Source: Coccinella septempunctata (lineage: Eukaryota; Arthropoda; Insecta; Coleoptera; Coccinellidae). Taken from it: a stretch of 64,000 nucleotides of DNA. Positions 1 through 13,300 of this stretch are shown here, piece after piece. How positions within the stretch are numbered: the stretch's first letter is position 1; the number at the start of each line of letters is the position of its first letter. The position numbers and the translations under genes were made by a program. Under the pieces are notes generated by a model. That model had not been told where the DNA came from and ran no database searches. It saw only the letters and a list, made by a program, of their open reading frames with translations. Where the stretch lies: positions 38,271,021 to 38,335,020 of the forward strand of contig NC_058193.1 of the NCBI RefSeq assembly GCF_907165205.1. The letters are read 5' to 3'.

Positions 1-172
1 TTTAAGTGTCATGACGAGTTGAAACTGTTCATATTCAAGATTAATGTTGTAGCAAACGACAGGAATACAAAAAAACAAGGACATATTTTGAAATTTGGAT
101 GAAATCTTTGTATGAAAAAAATGATTATTCATTTCTCTGATCGTGTGTCACCGAGAAGATGTGACACTGACA

Positions 173-360
173 GATTTCTGTGAACCAATGAGAGTGCTTC
201 ATACGAGTGACATTGTCATTAACATTTGACAGAACTCAGCTGGATTTCTGCGAACCAATGAGAGTGCTTCATACGCGTGACATTGACAGTTACATTTGAC
301 AGAACTCAGCTGGATTTCTGCGAACCAATGAGAGTGCTTCACATACGTGACGAAACACAC
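173..360. repeat. Three tandem copies of a ~70-bp unit
   Basis: A segment beginning GATTTCTG and containing GAACCAATGAGAGTGCTTCA occurs at about 173, 243 and 313, so the period is 70 bp. The copies differ by only a few bases. No coding frame or terminal structure is visible. The rest of 1-640 shows nothing recognisable. Confidence 0.8.
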
Positions 361-639
361 TCACCAGAACGCGGGCAATTTTGAATAAATTCCCACAGAT
401 ACTTCAAAAATAATCGTAGCTATATTTTTTGTGGCTTTCAAGGTCGACTGCGATGTTATTACGAATGCAGTTCAATTGGAGCAGTATTCCTTCTGCGAGA
501 AAATGCAGAATGACGCTGGGTTACCCCAGTTTTCCACTCGCCTCTTAGAACTTTCCAGTTCTTCAAGTCGAGAGCACCTCGTTACCCGACTTCCATAAAG
601 TCTGAAGCGGAAAACACGGCACATGATCATTTTAATTGC

Positions 640-1245
640 CTGAAGTGAATTCCCTCACTGCAATGCCCCTTCAAGCCTCCCTCAACATGCCATCTCATTA
701 GCTTTGTTGGCGCTTCACCTACCAACCCTCCTTCTATTCACCCAGCCGGTGCACTTAAAAATTATACCTACTTCCGTCCGTCGCGGACCGTCTGAAGAGC
801 TCCGCAACATCTTTCGGGGCCCCGTGAGTGAAAAGTACGGGTAGAAAAGCTCGGCGAAATAATCGGAAACACGAGATAGGACAGCTGCAACCTGCAAGGC
901 ATTCTCAAACACAAGGAGCGAACTGCCTTCGGACGCAGGCGCAAATCCGAAAACTTCGAGTAGTTCATTTGGTCTTGGTGCATGCGAGAGTTCCGCGTAA
1001 CAGTTCTCCGGCGCTGTGAAGTCCTATTCTCTTTGTGTACATTTGAAAACTTGAAATAAACAGTTTGCGCTTTGATTTCCGTGTGTTTGTGGATTTGTTT
1101 GTTTGTTCTGTGGGTCGGCTCGAGTTAACCACCGATTCTAGTGACACTGTCGAATTCTATGCTCAGTTTTAAGTAACTTTTAACCAGTTCTGATTTTGAT
1201 TGTCGAATTTGAGGATTATTTATCCGGATAATATTATGCTAAGTG
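640..1245 (+). promoter_or_regulatory. Probable distal promoter, 5' UTR and first coding exon of the ARHGEF10-like gene
   Basis: This block is clearly more GC-rich than its surroundings. It ends in ATG CTA AGT G at 1236-1245, followed directly by a strong donor (GTAAGT). The 10 coding bases leave phase 1. That phase fits the candidate exons at 15740 and 17622 and also the core exon at 33090. Arthropod initiator-like TCAGT occurs in the block near 1163. Assignment to the RhoGEF is inferred from strand, phase and the absence of another + strand gene before 18.4 kb; a transcript would decide it. Confidence 0.4.
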
Positions 1246-4200
1246 GTAAGTGCCAATTCAACATTCTCACTTTTATCCACCGGCTAGGAATCGTACTGGT
1301 TCTACTAGTAATTTAACAAAACGAACCGTGAATACTTAAGTACCTGCTGCTCGGTTTTTGAGAACAGGTAGGTTGTTTCTTCCGCTGCTTGTTGGTATCT
1401 TGAAGACGGGCATCTCAGCTAAGTGGTGTATGATAATGTTTGTAAAATAATATGAACTATCCGATTTTCTCCCTGAAGCCTTATGGGAAGTCTGCGGTAC
1501 CCTCTTTGTGCAACGTTAGATGGTTGCAGATGTCAACTGCAATTTTTGCGGAATCTAGACGACCTATTGCATTACGCGAACCAATTTTATGGACGTAATC
1601 CACTTTTGTAATTGACGAAAGTGAATCAATTCCCATTCACTTTCGAGTGCCAACCGAAGTGTTTCATCAATATTACCATTATGTTTTATCGGGGACGTTG
1701 AACATTCTTCCACGTTTTGGCAAAAGTTACGGTCGAATTTATTTACAGTTGCAGCTTTGATACTTTATTTTCAGACTGTCGTTTTTTCCCACGGATACAC
1801 GCTACGGTGTTAACAAATACATAGATTCATTCAGGAATTTCAGATTGCAGATGATTTGGAGAAAAGTCCAAAGAAGTACTTGCATCTTGACTAGACTTGA
1901 ACATTACGACTTCATGATGTCTTTCTACTCTATGTTTTCACAGGTTGGAGTACAGAAAATGTCTCTAATAAAATCAAGAAATCAAGAGGAGAACTTGGGA
2001 TTCGCCACACTAACAGAAATATGAGTTCTATTGAAAAAAAATTGACCAACTTTGTCCATCAGAGCGTTTGGAATTATATTTGAGGATCAAGAAAGAACTG
2101 ATCAATTTTGAATATAATGATCAACAAGTTTAGACACAGAATATCACCCTCGAAATTCCATGGACGCTTGTTATGTTCTATGGTCTCTAAACTCTTTCTC
2201 CATCGACAGCCTCGATAACTCTTTTGATGCCCACCCCTTTTAGGAATCCCGACTATTTGTACGAATCCAAAAGTCTCTATACTCATTTCTGTGAGCAAAC
2301 AAAATCTTCATCAAATAAATGTGTATAATAAATTTTTTATTTCAGTGATTGTCATATTTCCTGAGCAATGTGATTATCGAATCACTTCTATCTTTCTATT
2401 TGATCACACAGAAATAAACCTCATCAGAAATAGAAATGACCAAAAATAAAATTACTGTGGCACGAAATATCACTACATGGTATCAATTATTCATAGGCCA
2501 ACATGAATTCTTGAATACATTTTCGGCTTAAATATCGAGCATAGAACAAATGCTTAACTGATTGTTTATCCAATCGATGAACCATTTCAGATTCATGTTT
2601 TTCTCGAACCATAGAACGTTTACACACGAGACCTCCCATCAGATTATCTCACGTTTTATGTGAAAAATATCGGATCGATGAACCAATTTCACGATCTGAC
2701 CGAGATGAGGCCTGTTTATGGGTGTAAACAAACCTTAATTTTATTATTCACATCCTGACTTACCCCGAGCTAGGGTGACGACTCCACGCACGTGCCCTGC
2801 ACATGGCTTTTTGACGACCGTAAATAAGAACTTCACCAACAAAATAAATATTTTGAATAATGGTTTCGGGCTTCATTGTATCGGGATTTTACGGTATCAA
2901 TATATCATTTATCGTTTAGATGTCGTTACACTCGATTCGTGTGAATGGGGGTTCAGTATCCCTCTGGAATTATTCACAGTTAACGTTTTGAAACACAAAA
3001 ACTGCACATTTTATACATTGTTGTGATGTTGCCAAAAATTTGCAGATTGTAAATGAATGGCAATGACAAAAATTCAGAAGAACCGTTTTTGAACTCTGAT
3101 ACACATTGATGATGATACACTATTCTGCAAGTCAGGAAATTTACTGGTATCCCTTTAGGGAAAGCTGAACAAGATTTCTTCCAAAGTGACAATCCTTTGT
3201 GTGAAATTTACTGCCTGAAATAACCGTTCCACTTCATGGCATTGTTCATGCTTTTGACACGCTATTGAATTGTTATAGCTTTATAAAGTCCCTCACTACG
3301 TTTATAACCAAAATAAACATTTGTGGTTCCTTTACGAACCACATTCCAAGGAATACGTCTGAAAGTTTCCTTCATCAGCACTAAAATCAACCTCTGCAGA
3401 ATTCCAGTACCTAGTTCAATTTTCAGAATACGTTGTCGACAAACGTGCAATAATACTTCTTCATTTGACTAATTACACGCTAACGTACCTCCATTTTCAA
3501 TTATAATTCTTCGAATAGTTCCAGACGTTTTATGGATTTCTGTTCCCTCGAATCTTCACAATCTTATTTGGATCGCGGCTATATTACTGTTGTTGGGAGT
3601 TCAACGTTTCTTTTGACACAGTTCAGCCTTGGGAAAATGATTGTTTCTGAAATTTATTACTCGACGGATTTCGGTAATAACCAATTTAATAAAACTCGAA
3701 TATTTATGCAATATCTTTTCGATGTTACACTATAAAGTAAAAATGATGGTGAAATGTGATATCCTTCCAAGTGTTGGCCCTCATGGGGATAGCAAAAAGT
3801 TGTGTGCTTGACAGGGTCAACCTCTATGTTCAAACAATGTCATAGATGATACACATCTATGAAAACCATTGATTTTGCAAAATTTCTGTGTTCCCGATCA
3901 ATTGTATTATGAAAACCATAGCAGCTTCAGACTAAAAGTTCGAAATGGGTCAACCCTTCGAAGACCAGTGTATAACCCACAGATTTCTACAACTTCTAGG
4001 TCAAATGTCCGGTAGTTCAAATAGTCATTAGTTATAATGAACGGTATGAACCATAGAAATTATAATTCACTTAACTGTTAGGTTAGTATATCAATGATAT
4101 GAACGTGTTATTTTAAATACTAGAACGGGTACTCGGGTACTTTAGTTCCCTCAAAGCTTCCGAGATACTGAATCTTGGGTGTGTTATATATTATATCTTG

Positions 4201-7200
4201 TGGAAGATCAAATACCCAGTGTCTTACATAACATTACAGATCATCGAGCTGAAGTATAGTGAATGTGAACCTCGACCTCTGCGTGATTTTCCCCAACAGC
4301 TAATTTGACTTTCTGCTTGCTTGTGTGTTGGTTGTGCCAACTGAAGAGCAGCATCTTTGGAGTTTTCAGGCGGCCAGGAAGGCCGCATTAGAGATGGAAT
4401 ATTTCAATTATCGGATAGTTATTTATCTCCCATCCATCTAACGCACGAAGCGCAAATAATAACGAGACAAATGAGCACTCACACGGACGGAGCATGTTCA
4501 ACCTTATTTTTATCTAATTTGAATCTTTTCATTATTAACGGTTAGGTACTGCCCAGCAACTTTAATGGGTACTTTAGCACCGACTTAGGCACTTGTTCAT
4601 CGTCCGTGGGGTCGCCTGACAAGAAGAACTGGTTGCCGTTCGGGCATCGGCTCACTTTGTACTACCGAAGAACGAGCCGAAACGAATCGCTGATATCCAG
4701 GGATGGGACATCGATAACAACATCGACGCGAAACATTGGTCGGTCAGGACCATAGAAATTCGAGACGTGCCGATTAGGGGTGGTTTTCGATGGTACAACG
4801 ATGATATCTAGGGATGGGAAGTCGATATAAACGGTTGTTGGGTTAAAACCATAGAATCACCGAAGGTGAACCTCAGTTTGCGAAGCGTTTCGCAGCGACC
4901 TCTCGGTATACAAAATGTCGAAAAAGACCTAGAATAGAACATTTGTCTTTCCCACACAAAAACCCAGAAAATGCTCAAGGAAAGTTGAACATTTGACGTT
5001 TTCCCGAAAGCACTGACAACTCTCTCTTACATCAGAGAAGATTTGTTTATCCATTCTGTGATTTAGTGTGACAGATTTGTCGGAACTGATCACAGAGCGC
5101 GGTGGGTGAGTTTGTATGACTCATAGAGCGAAGAGATATGAGATTCGGGTACCGAAATCAATCGCGAAAAAACATCGATGTTTTCCGCCCATCCCTAAAT
5201 TACAACGAAATATCCCTTGACCTGAGCCGTGGTCACACGCTCTAATAATCATCCACGATAATTTCTCTGGTCGAAATGCCGCGTTTCACTTTATTTACAC
5301 AGACGACGGTCCCCGATGGTTTTTACATCGACCGATCGAAACGGGGAAATTCTCATGTAATCGAATTCGGTTCGAATTCGATTCCAACACGGACATGCGA
5401 GAAATTCGAATTGGCGAAACGTAACGGGGGATAATTCGTATTTGATGGGTTTTATATTTTCACACTTATACGTCGTTTTAGAACTGGAGTTGCCTTCCTG
5501 GACTTGTCATTTTCGTTATACTTCACTTTTCAAGTCACGATTTTCCCTTTATATTAGTATCGTTAAACCTGGGTTAATTTGAATTTAATAAGCTTATTTT
5601 CGTTTTAAACCCCCTTCTACACCTTCGTGAGGTGTTAGATCCTCTGCTAACCTGTGGTTTGCCTTTTTTTTTCGCGAATCATATGAGGTCAGTTATTGTA
5701 CGGTTATGTCGAGTTTATGTAGTTTGCATTATTCGGGTTTCTCATTGCTGATGATTATTGCTTGTGTTCTATGCCTACTCAGGGTCATCGATGAACGGAG
5801 GATAACTTGAGTAAAATCTGGTCGCAAAAGAGCTTCGATAATTTCTGTAGTTCACAGTACAGAAATATATAAATATAACCTGAAAAAGCATTTGAAAAGG
5901 AGGAATATTAAAATTTAGAGCATATTAATCAGCATTCAGAATTAATACAATAATGTTTCCAATGTGTACGTATAAATTAAGGACATAAACAGCAGTACAC
6001 AATTCAAGTTATCGTCTGTCAGTATCTCAGTACATAGATTCACATATGATACATCACCCTTCATTCACAGTACCAACCTTAATTTCGCAAAACAAAATCT
6101 TAACTTATGGGTTATTACCAACTTAATTTCGATTCTCTATAGCCAACCCAGTTGTCAATCATTCTGGAATGGACTATATGATAATTTGTCCTGCGTTTTT
6201 GTCAGTTGCATTCTTCCAATTAATCAGGGGCAAAATATTTCAAGGACTATCAAAATGATAACAACTTTTTCGATGTATTGTGATATGAGAAAAATTGTTT
6301 TTCACAAATGTCCAACTTTATCCATTAGTGTGGGTATAATACTTCATTCATCACACTTATTTACATTCCATAAAATTCCACTCGCTCGGAAATAATAACA
6401 CTCTCATTAAGGCACTAATGTTGCCACATTAGGACTCGTATTAGACCGGCTCGTGTGAATAACACGAGTTAAAACTCCGGAGTAGGTATACCTAGTCGAT
6501 ATTAGAGCGGCCATCAGCGGTTGGGTAATCTAAATTTTCGAAGGCTAAAAGTAAAACCGAAGTAATTGATGAATAGCCTCTTCTCTTCCACCTCATTTAC
6601 ACGATGTCGTAATGTTTAGTACCTTTTGTTGACTGGATGGATTAGAACGAATTTCTGCTCACGGTCCGTCGCTCTGTTCCGGACCCGATTCGAAACAAAC
6701 AATAATTATTCAGTTCTCTCGAAATTGAATTATGAGACAGGTAAAATTAATACTAATAGCCGTATGTATAATGCATCATTGTGAGAAACTGGTTCTGCTT
6801 TTCGAGGGAACCTGTACTCAACCGATATTTAACTTTGCGCCGAGACGTGCGTGAAGATTATCGTTTTTGGGTTTGGTGCAAAAGTCGCCGGGTGGTCGAA
6901 AGCTCATTAAAATATGAGGAGGTATAGTAAGTGTTCTCATTGGGAACAATTATCGTGTTGTTGAGATTTTTGTGGGAAATATTGGTCCTCCTGGACTGGA
7001 TCATCCGAACGAACGCTTGCCTCCCTCACTATTTATTTCAGCAATGACAGACGTCAGGAAACGCTGCCATACTGTCAAAACAACCCAAAAATCTGTGGAA
7101 TCAACTATAGAAGTATCGTCCCATGCACTTCTTAGAACATAGAAAAACCTCATCTTTTTGAGAATTTCTCCAAATTCAACTTTCGACCGCGTATCTCCCT

Positions 7201-8597
7201 TCTTGTTAAAAATCTCGGAATTTCATAGATCTCGGTACGACAGTTCGGTCATGACGATTTTCTAACTGACCCCATCTTTTTTCTCGAAGAATCTTACATA
7301 GAATCGAGAGATTCGACTCAAACTGACAGGGAGCAACGAAAATATTTCAGGGCAAATACGTGCTCACATTGGTGTTGGGAGAAATTGCAAAAAATGAAGT
7401 TCAAATTAGGTTTATTGGGATGGGATCCCAATTAGGGTCATAGTCGTCTCAATCGGTCTAAATTAAGGGAGGAAATTCGTGAATTGGAGACCGAAGGTTC
7501 ACAGAGAGCTGTCAAACGATCTCTAGAGTCCATCTCAAATGACCATCAGTGGTTTTGCTTGTCATTTCCAAGATTGCCTACATTCAAACGTCATACTGAA
7601 TCGTTGTGGAGTTCTCTGATTCAGATATCAAATCGTGAAAATGGCATGATGTTCTTCTCGAAGTTAAAACTGTATACTCGGTACAATAAGAGCTTTATCG
7701 ATCAGTAATACAATGTTAAAATCGTTCAAGATATACGAAAAAGGAAATTGTTAAGGCTCATTGTTCGCTAATCAGGCTCATTTGATACATATAGTTATTC
7801 TCAGTGCTAATCTTCAATCGAGTTCATTATACTTTTATCGCCATTTTGCTTATTCGTTGAAAATGAAACATCGAAGCCGCTGGTCTCTTCTCAGTATTAT
7901 TTTGTGATGAAATGACAGTTTTATTTCTTTGAATTGAGTACTCTTTCAGAGTACCTCCTGAAATATCGAGTTAGACACTCTTATCAATATCAATAAACGA
8001 AATATTCGAATCTAATTAGCCACACCATCATTCAGGGTGTCACCTGATCAACCTGACGATGGTTTCGAACTCATTCTTAGTTTCAAATCAATATCAGTTC
8101 GATGGTTTCCCCAAATCTTCAACTGTGACTTTGAATCATGCCTTTCTGTGCTTTCAGAAACTGCCAAAGTTCACCTTTTACCGATCAACACTTCCGTTTC
8201 GTATCCAGCGAATTCTGTTGTAGTCATTCGAGGAGATATGATCGCCAGCATCGTAAATTAATAAGATAATGGTTATTTTTCGGCATTGGATTCTTTCTGG
8301 GAACGCTGGTCACAGGCTATCATCTTCTGAATAACCTCTATGGAATTTTATAGCTTTTACCACTTCAATTCCAGATGTTTATGAGTTGTTGAATGAATAT
8401 TCCGAATATTTCCCGGTTCTAGATCTAAAACTTGATTGATTATTTTGATTATGATTGCTTCTGGATAACTTCGTCTCTTTCTGTCATTTTTCAATGATTC
8501 ACCTCTGTGGTTGGTGGTTATGAGTATTTTGAAGAAAAGGTTATTTTAATTAACATACACCATTTCAAGTTTTCAATATAGTTCCGCATATCTTCCT
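1246..8597 (+). other. Intron or intergenic DNA without recognised genes
   Basis: AT-rich DNA. Open frames here are short and show no family resemblance. The only structures noted are hAT-like GGGATGGG ends around 4.7-5.2 kb. If the first exon at 1236 belongs to the RhoGEF, this is its first intron. Confidence 0.5.
4809..5207. mobile_element. Possible hAT-type non-autonomous element
   Basis: TAGGGATGGG near 4809 faces CCCATCCCTA near 5198-5207 in inverted orientation. ATCGAT-containing sequence lies just inside the right end, and a further AGGGATGGG copy lies near 4700. GGGATGGG termini with ATCGAT inside resemble insect hAT MITEs. I could not find matching 8-bp flanks, so the boundaries and the class are tentative. 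Confidence 0.3.
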
Positions 8598-8879
8598 TCT
8601 TATTTTACCGCTGTGAAGTTGGCAGACTGTTTCCAGCAGACTGTTTGACGGAAATAGCCGAACGCTTGGACCAGTGGCGCACGGTCGCAAATAGATTTCT
8701 CGTGCGAATGTAACGGAATTCTTAGTTTTTTTCGCAGGAAGAAATGCGGCAGAGCTTCAACATATTTAATATGGTGAAACGAATATTACATGAACAAATT
8801 GCGGACTTCGGAGGGACAAAGGGTTGAGAAGTTGAACACTTGATATTAGGTTTTTTTTACAAGGAAAACGGGAACGGAG

Positions 8880-11800
8880 CAGAACCAAATTCTGATCGAT
8901 GATTCAATAGGGTGAAACGAATATTCTGATGAAAAAATTTCGGACTTCGGATGGGACGGCGGGGTTGAAAGTCTCACCCCTAACATTTATAATTTTTTTT
9001 CACAATTAAAACGGCGACGGAGCACAAACAGATTTTGTACGATGATTCAGTAGGGCCGAAGGAACATTCTGATGAAAAAATTTCGGACTTCGGATGGGAC
9101 GGCGGGGTTGAAAGACTTACCCTTAAAGTTCATAATTTTTTTTCACAAGGAAAACGGCGACGGAGCACAAACAGAGTTTGTACGATGATTCAGTAGGGCT
9201 AAAGGAACATTCTGATGAAAAAATTTCGGACTTCGGATGGGACGGCGGGGTTGAAAGACTTACCCTTAAAGTTCATAATTTTTTTTCACAAGGAAAACGG
9301 CGACGGATCACAAACAAATTTTGTACGATGATTCAGTAGGGCTAAAGGAACATTCTGATGAAAAAATTTCGGACTTCGGATGGGACGGCGGGGTTGAAAG
9401 ACTTACCCTTAAAGTTCATAATTTTTTTTCACAAGGAAAACGGCGACGGAGCACGAACAGATTTTGTACGATGATTCAGTAGGGCTAAAGGAACATTCTG
9501 ATGAAAAAATTTCGGACTTCGGATGGGACGGCGGGGTTGAAAGTCTCACCCCTAACATTTATAATTTTTTTTCACAAGGAAAACGGCGACGGAGCACAAA
9601 CAGATTTTGTACGATGATTCAGTAGGGCTAAAGGATTATTCTGATGAAAAAATTTCGGACTTCGGATGGGACGGCGGGGTTGAAAGTCTCACCCCTAACA
9701 TTTATAATTTTTTTTCACAAGGAAAGCGGCGACGGAGCACAAACAGATTTTGTACGATTATTCAGTAGGGCTAAAGGAACATTCTGATGAAAAAATTTCG
9801 AACTTCGGATGGGACGGCGGGGTTGAAAGACTCACCCTTAAAGTTCATAATTTTTTTTCACAAGGAAAACGGCTACGGAGCACAAACAAATTTTGTACGA
9901 TGATTCAGTAGGGCTAAAGGAACATTCTGATGAAAAAATTTCGGACTTCGGATGGGACGGCGGGGTTGAAAGACTTACCCTTAAAGTTCATAATTTTTTT
10001 TCACAAGGAAAACGGCGACGGAGCACGAACAGATTTTGTACGATGATTCAGTAGGGCTAAAGGAACATTCTGATGAAAAAATTTCGGACTTCGGATGGGA
10101 CGGCGGGGTTGAAAGACTTACCCTTAAAGTTCATAATTTTTTTTCACAAGGAAAACGGCGACGGAGCACAAACAGATTTTGTACGATGATTCGGTAGGGC
10201 TAAAGGAACATTCTGATGAAAAAATTTCGGACTTCGGATGGGACGGCGGGGTTGAAAGACTTACCCTTAAAGTTCATAATTTTTTTTCACAAGGAAAACG
10301 GCGACGGAGCACAAACAGATTTTGTACGATGATTCAGTAGGGCTAAAGGAACATTCTGATGAAAAAATTTCGGACTTCGGATGGGACGGCGGGGTTGAAA
10401 GACTTACCCTTAAAGTTCATAATTTTTTTTCACAAGGAAAACGGCGACGGAGCACAAACAGATTTTGTACGATGATTCAGTAGGGCTAAAGGAACATTCT
10501 GATGAAAAAATTTCGGACTTCGGATGGGACGGCGGGGTTGAAAGACTTACCCTTAAAGTTCATAATTTTTTTTCACAAGGAAAACGGCGACGGAGCACAA
10601 ACAGATTTTGTACGATGATTCAGTAGGGCTAAAGGAACATTCTGATGAAAAAATTTCGGACTTCGGATGGGACGGCGGGGTTGAAAGACTTACCCTTAAA
10701 GTTCATAATTTTTTTTCACAAGGAAAACGGCGACGGAGCACAAACAGATTTTGTACGATAATTCAGTAGGGCTAAAGGAACATTCTGATGAAAAAATTTC
10801 GGACTTCGGATGGGACGGCGGGGTTGAAAGACTTACCCTTAAAGTTCATAATTTTTTTTCACAAGGAAAACGGCGACGGAGCACAAACAGATTTTGTACG
10901 ATGATTCAGTAGGGCTAAAGGAACATTCTGATGAAAAAATTTCGGACTTCGGATGGGACGGCGGGGTTGAAAGACTTACCCTTAAAGTTCATAATTTTTT
11001 TTCACAAGGAAAACGGCGACGGAGCACAAACAGATTTTGTACGATGATTCAGTAGGGCTAAAGGAACATTCTGATGAAAAAATTTCGGACTTCGGATGGG
11101 ACGGCGGGGTTGAAAGACTTACCCTTAAAGTTCATAATTTTTTTTCACAAGGAAAACGGCGACGGAGCACAAACAGATTTTGTACGATGATTCAGTAGGG
11201 CTAAAGGAACATTCTGATGAAAAAATTTCGGACTTCGGATGGGACGGCGGGGTTGAAAGACTTACCCTTAAAGTTCATAATTTTTTTTCACAAAGAAAAC
11301 GGCGACGGAGCACAAACAGATTTTGTACGATAATTCAGTAGGGCTAAAGGAACATTCTGATGAAAAAATTTCGGACTTCGGATGGGACGGCGGGGTTGAA
11401 AGACTTACCCTTAAAGTTCATAATTTTTTTTCACAAGGAAAACGGCGACGGAGCACGAACAGATTTTGTACGATGATTCAGTAGGGCTAAAGGAACATTC
11501 TGATGAAAAAATTTCGGACTTCGGATGGGACGGCGGGGTTGAAAGACTTACCCTTAAAGTTCATAATTTTTTTTCACAAGGAAAACGGCGACGGAGCACA
11601 AACAGATTTTGTACGATGATTCAGTAGGGCTAAAGGAACATTCTGATGAAAAAATTTCGGACTTCGGATGGGACGGCGGGGTTGAAAGACTTACCCTTAA
11701 AGTTCATAATTTTTTTTCACAAGGAAAACGGCGACGGAGCACAAACAGATTTTGTACGATGATTCAGTAGGGCTAAAGGAACATTCTGATGAAAAAATTT

Positions 11801-13300
11801 CGGACTTCGGATGGGACGGCGGGGTTGAAAGACTTACCCTTAAAGTTCATAATTTTTTTTCACAAGGAAAACGGCGACGGAGCACAAACAGATTTTGTAC
11901 GATGATTCAGTAGGGCTAAAGGAACATTCTGATGAAAAAATTTCGGACTTCGGATGGGACGGCGGGGTTGAAAGACTTACCCTTAAAGTTCATAATTTTT
12001 TTTCACAAGGAAAACGGCGACGGAGCACGAACAGATTTTGTACGATGATTCAGTAGGGCTAAAGGAACATTCTGATGAAAAAATTTCGGACTTCGGATGG
12101 GACGGCGGGGTTGAAAGACTTACCCTTAAAGTTCATAATTTTTTTTCACAAGGAAAACGGCGACGGAGCACAAACAGATTTTGTACGATGATTCAGTAGG
12201 GCTAAAGGAACATTCTGATGAAAAAATTTCGGACTTCGGATGGGACGGCGGGGTTGAAAGACTTACCCTTAAAGTTCATAATTTTTTTTCACAAGGAAAA
12301 CGGCGACGGAGCACAAACAGATTTTGTACGATGATTCAGTAGGGCTAAAGGAACATTCTGATGAAAAAATTTCGGACTTCGGATGGGACGGCGGGGTTGA
12401 AAGACTTACCCTTAAAGTTCATAATTTTTTTTCACAAGGAAAACGGCGACGGAGCACAAACAGATTTTGTACGATGATTCAGTAGGGCTAAAGGAACATT
12501 CTGATGAAAAAATTTCGGACTTCGGATGGGACGGCGGGGTTGAAAGACTTACCCTTAAAGTTCATAATTTTTTTTCACAAGGAAAACGGCGACGGAGCAC
12601 GAACAGATTTTGTACGATGATTCAGTAGGGCTAAAGGAACATTCTGATGAAAAAATTTCGGACTTCGGATGGGACGGCGGGGTTGAAAGACTTACCCTTA
12701 AAGTTCATAATTTTTTTTCACAAGGAAAACGGCGACGGAGCACGAACAGATTTTGTACGATGATTCAGTAGGGCTAAAGGAACATTCTGATGAAAAAATT
12801 TCGGACTTCGGATGGGACGGCGGGGTTGAAAGAGTTACCCTTAAAGTTCATAATTTTTTTTCACAAGGAAAACGGCGACGGAGCACAAACAGATTTTGTA
12901 CGATGATTCAGTAGGGCTAAAGGAACATTCTGATGAAAAAATTTCGGACTTCGGATGGGACGGCGGGGTTGAAAGACTTACCCTTAAAGTTCATAATTTT
13001 TTTTCACAAGGAAAACGGCGACGGAGCACAAACAGATTTTGTACGATGATTCAGTAGGGCTAAAGGAACATTCTGATGAAAAAATTTCGGACTTCGGATG
13101 GGACGGCGGGGTTGAAAGACTTACCCTTAAAGTTCATAATTTTTTTTCACAAGGAAAACGGCGACGGAGCACAAACAGATTTTGTACGATGATTCAGTAG
13201 GGCTAAAGGAACATTCTGATGAAAAAATTTCGGACTTCGGATGGGACGGCGGGGTTGAAAGACTTACCCCTAAAGTTCATAATTTATTTTCACAAGGAAA
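8880..13300 (+). repeat. 143-bp satellite array, direct arm
   Basis: The motif GGGACGGCGGGGTTGAAAG recurs every 143 bp. It lies at about 8955 in the first clear unit and 13245 in the last, which is exactly 30 periods, so there is no net length drift over 31 units. Two unit types occur. Type A carries ACTTACCCTTAAAGTTCAT and type B TCTCACCCCTAACATTTAT. The outer units mix types and the interior is almost pure type A. The stop-free stretches here are products of repetition. Confidence 0.95.

Noticed and set aside
5376..5400. tRNA B-box-like GGTTCGAATTCG
   Set aside because: No matching A box or cloverleaf can be drawn around it.
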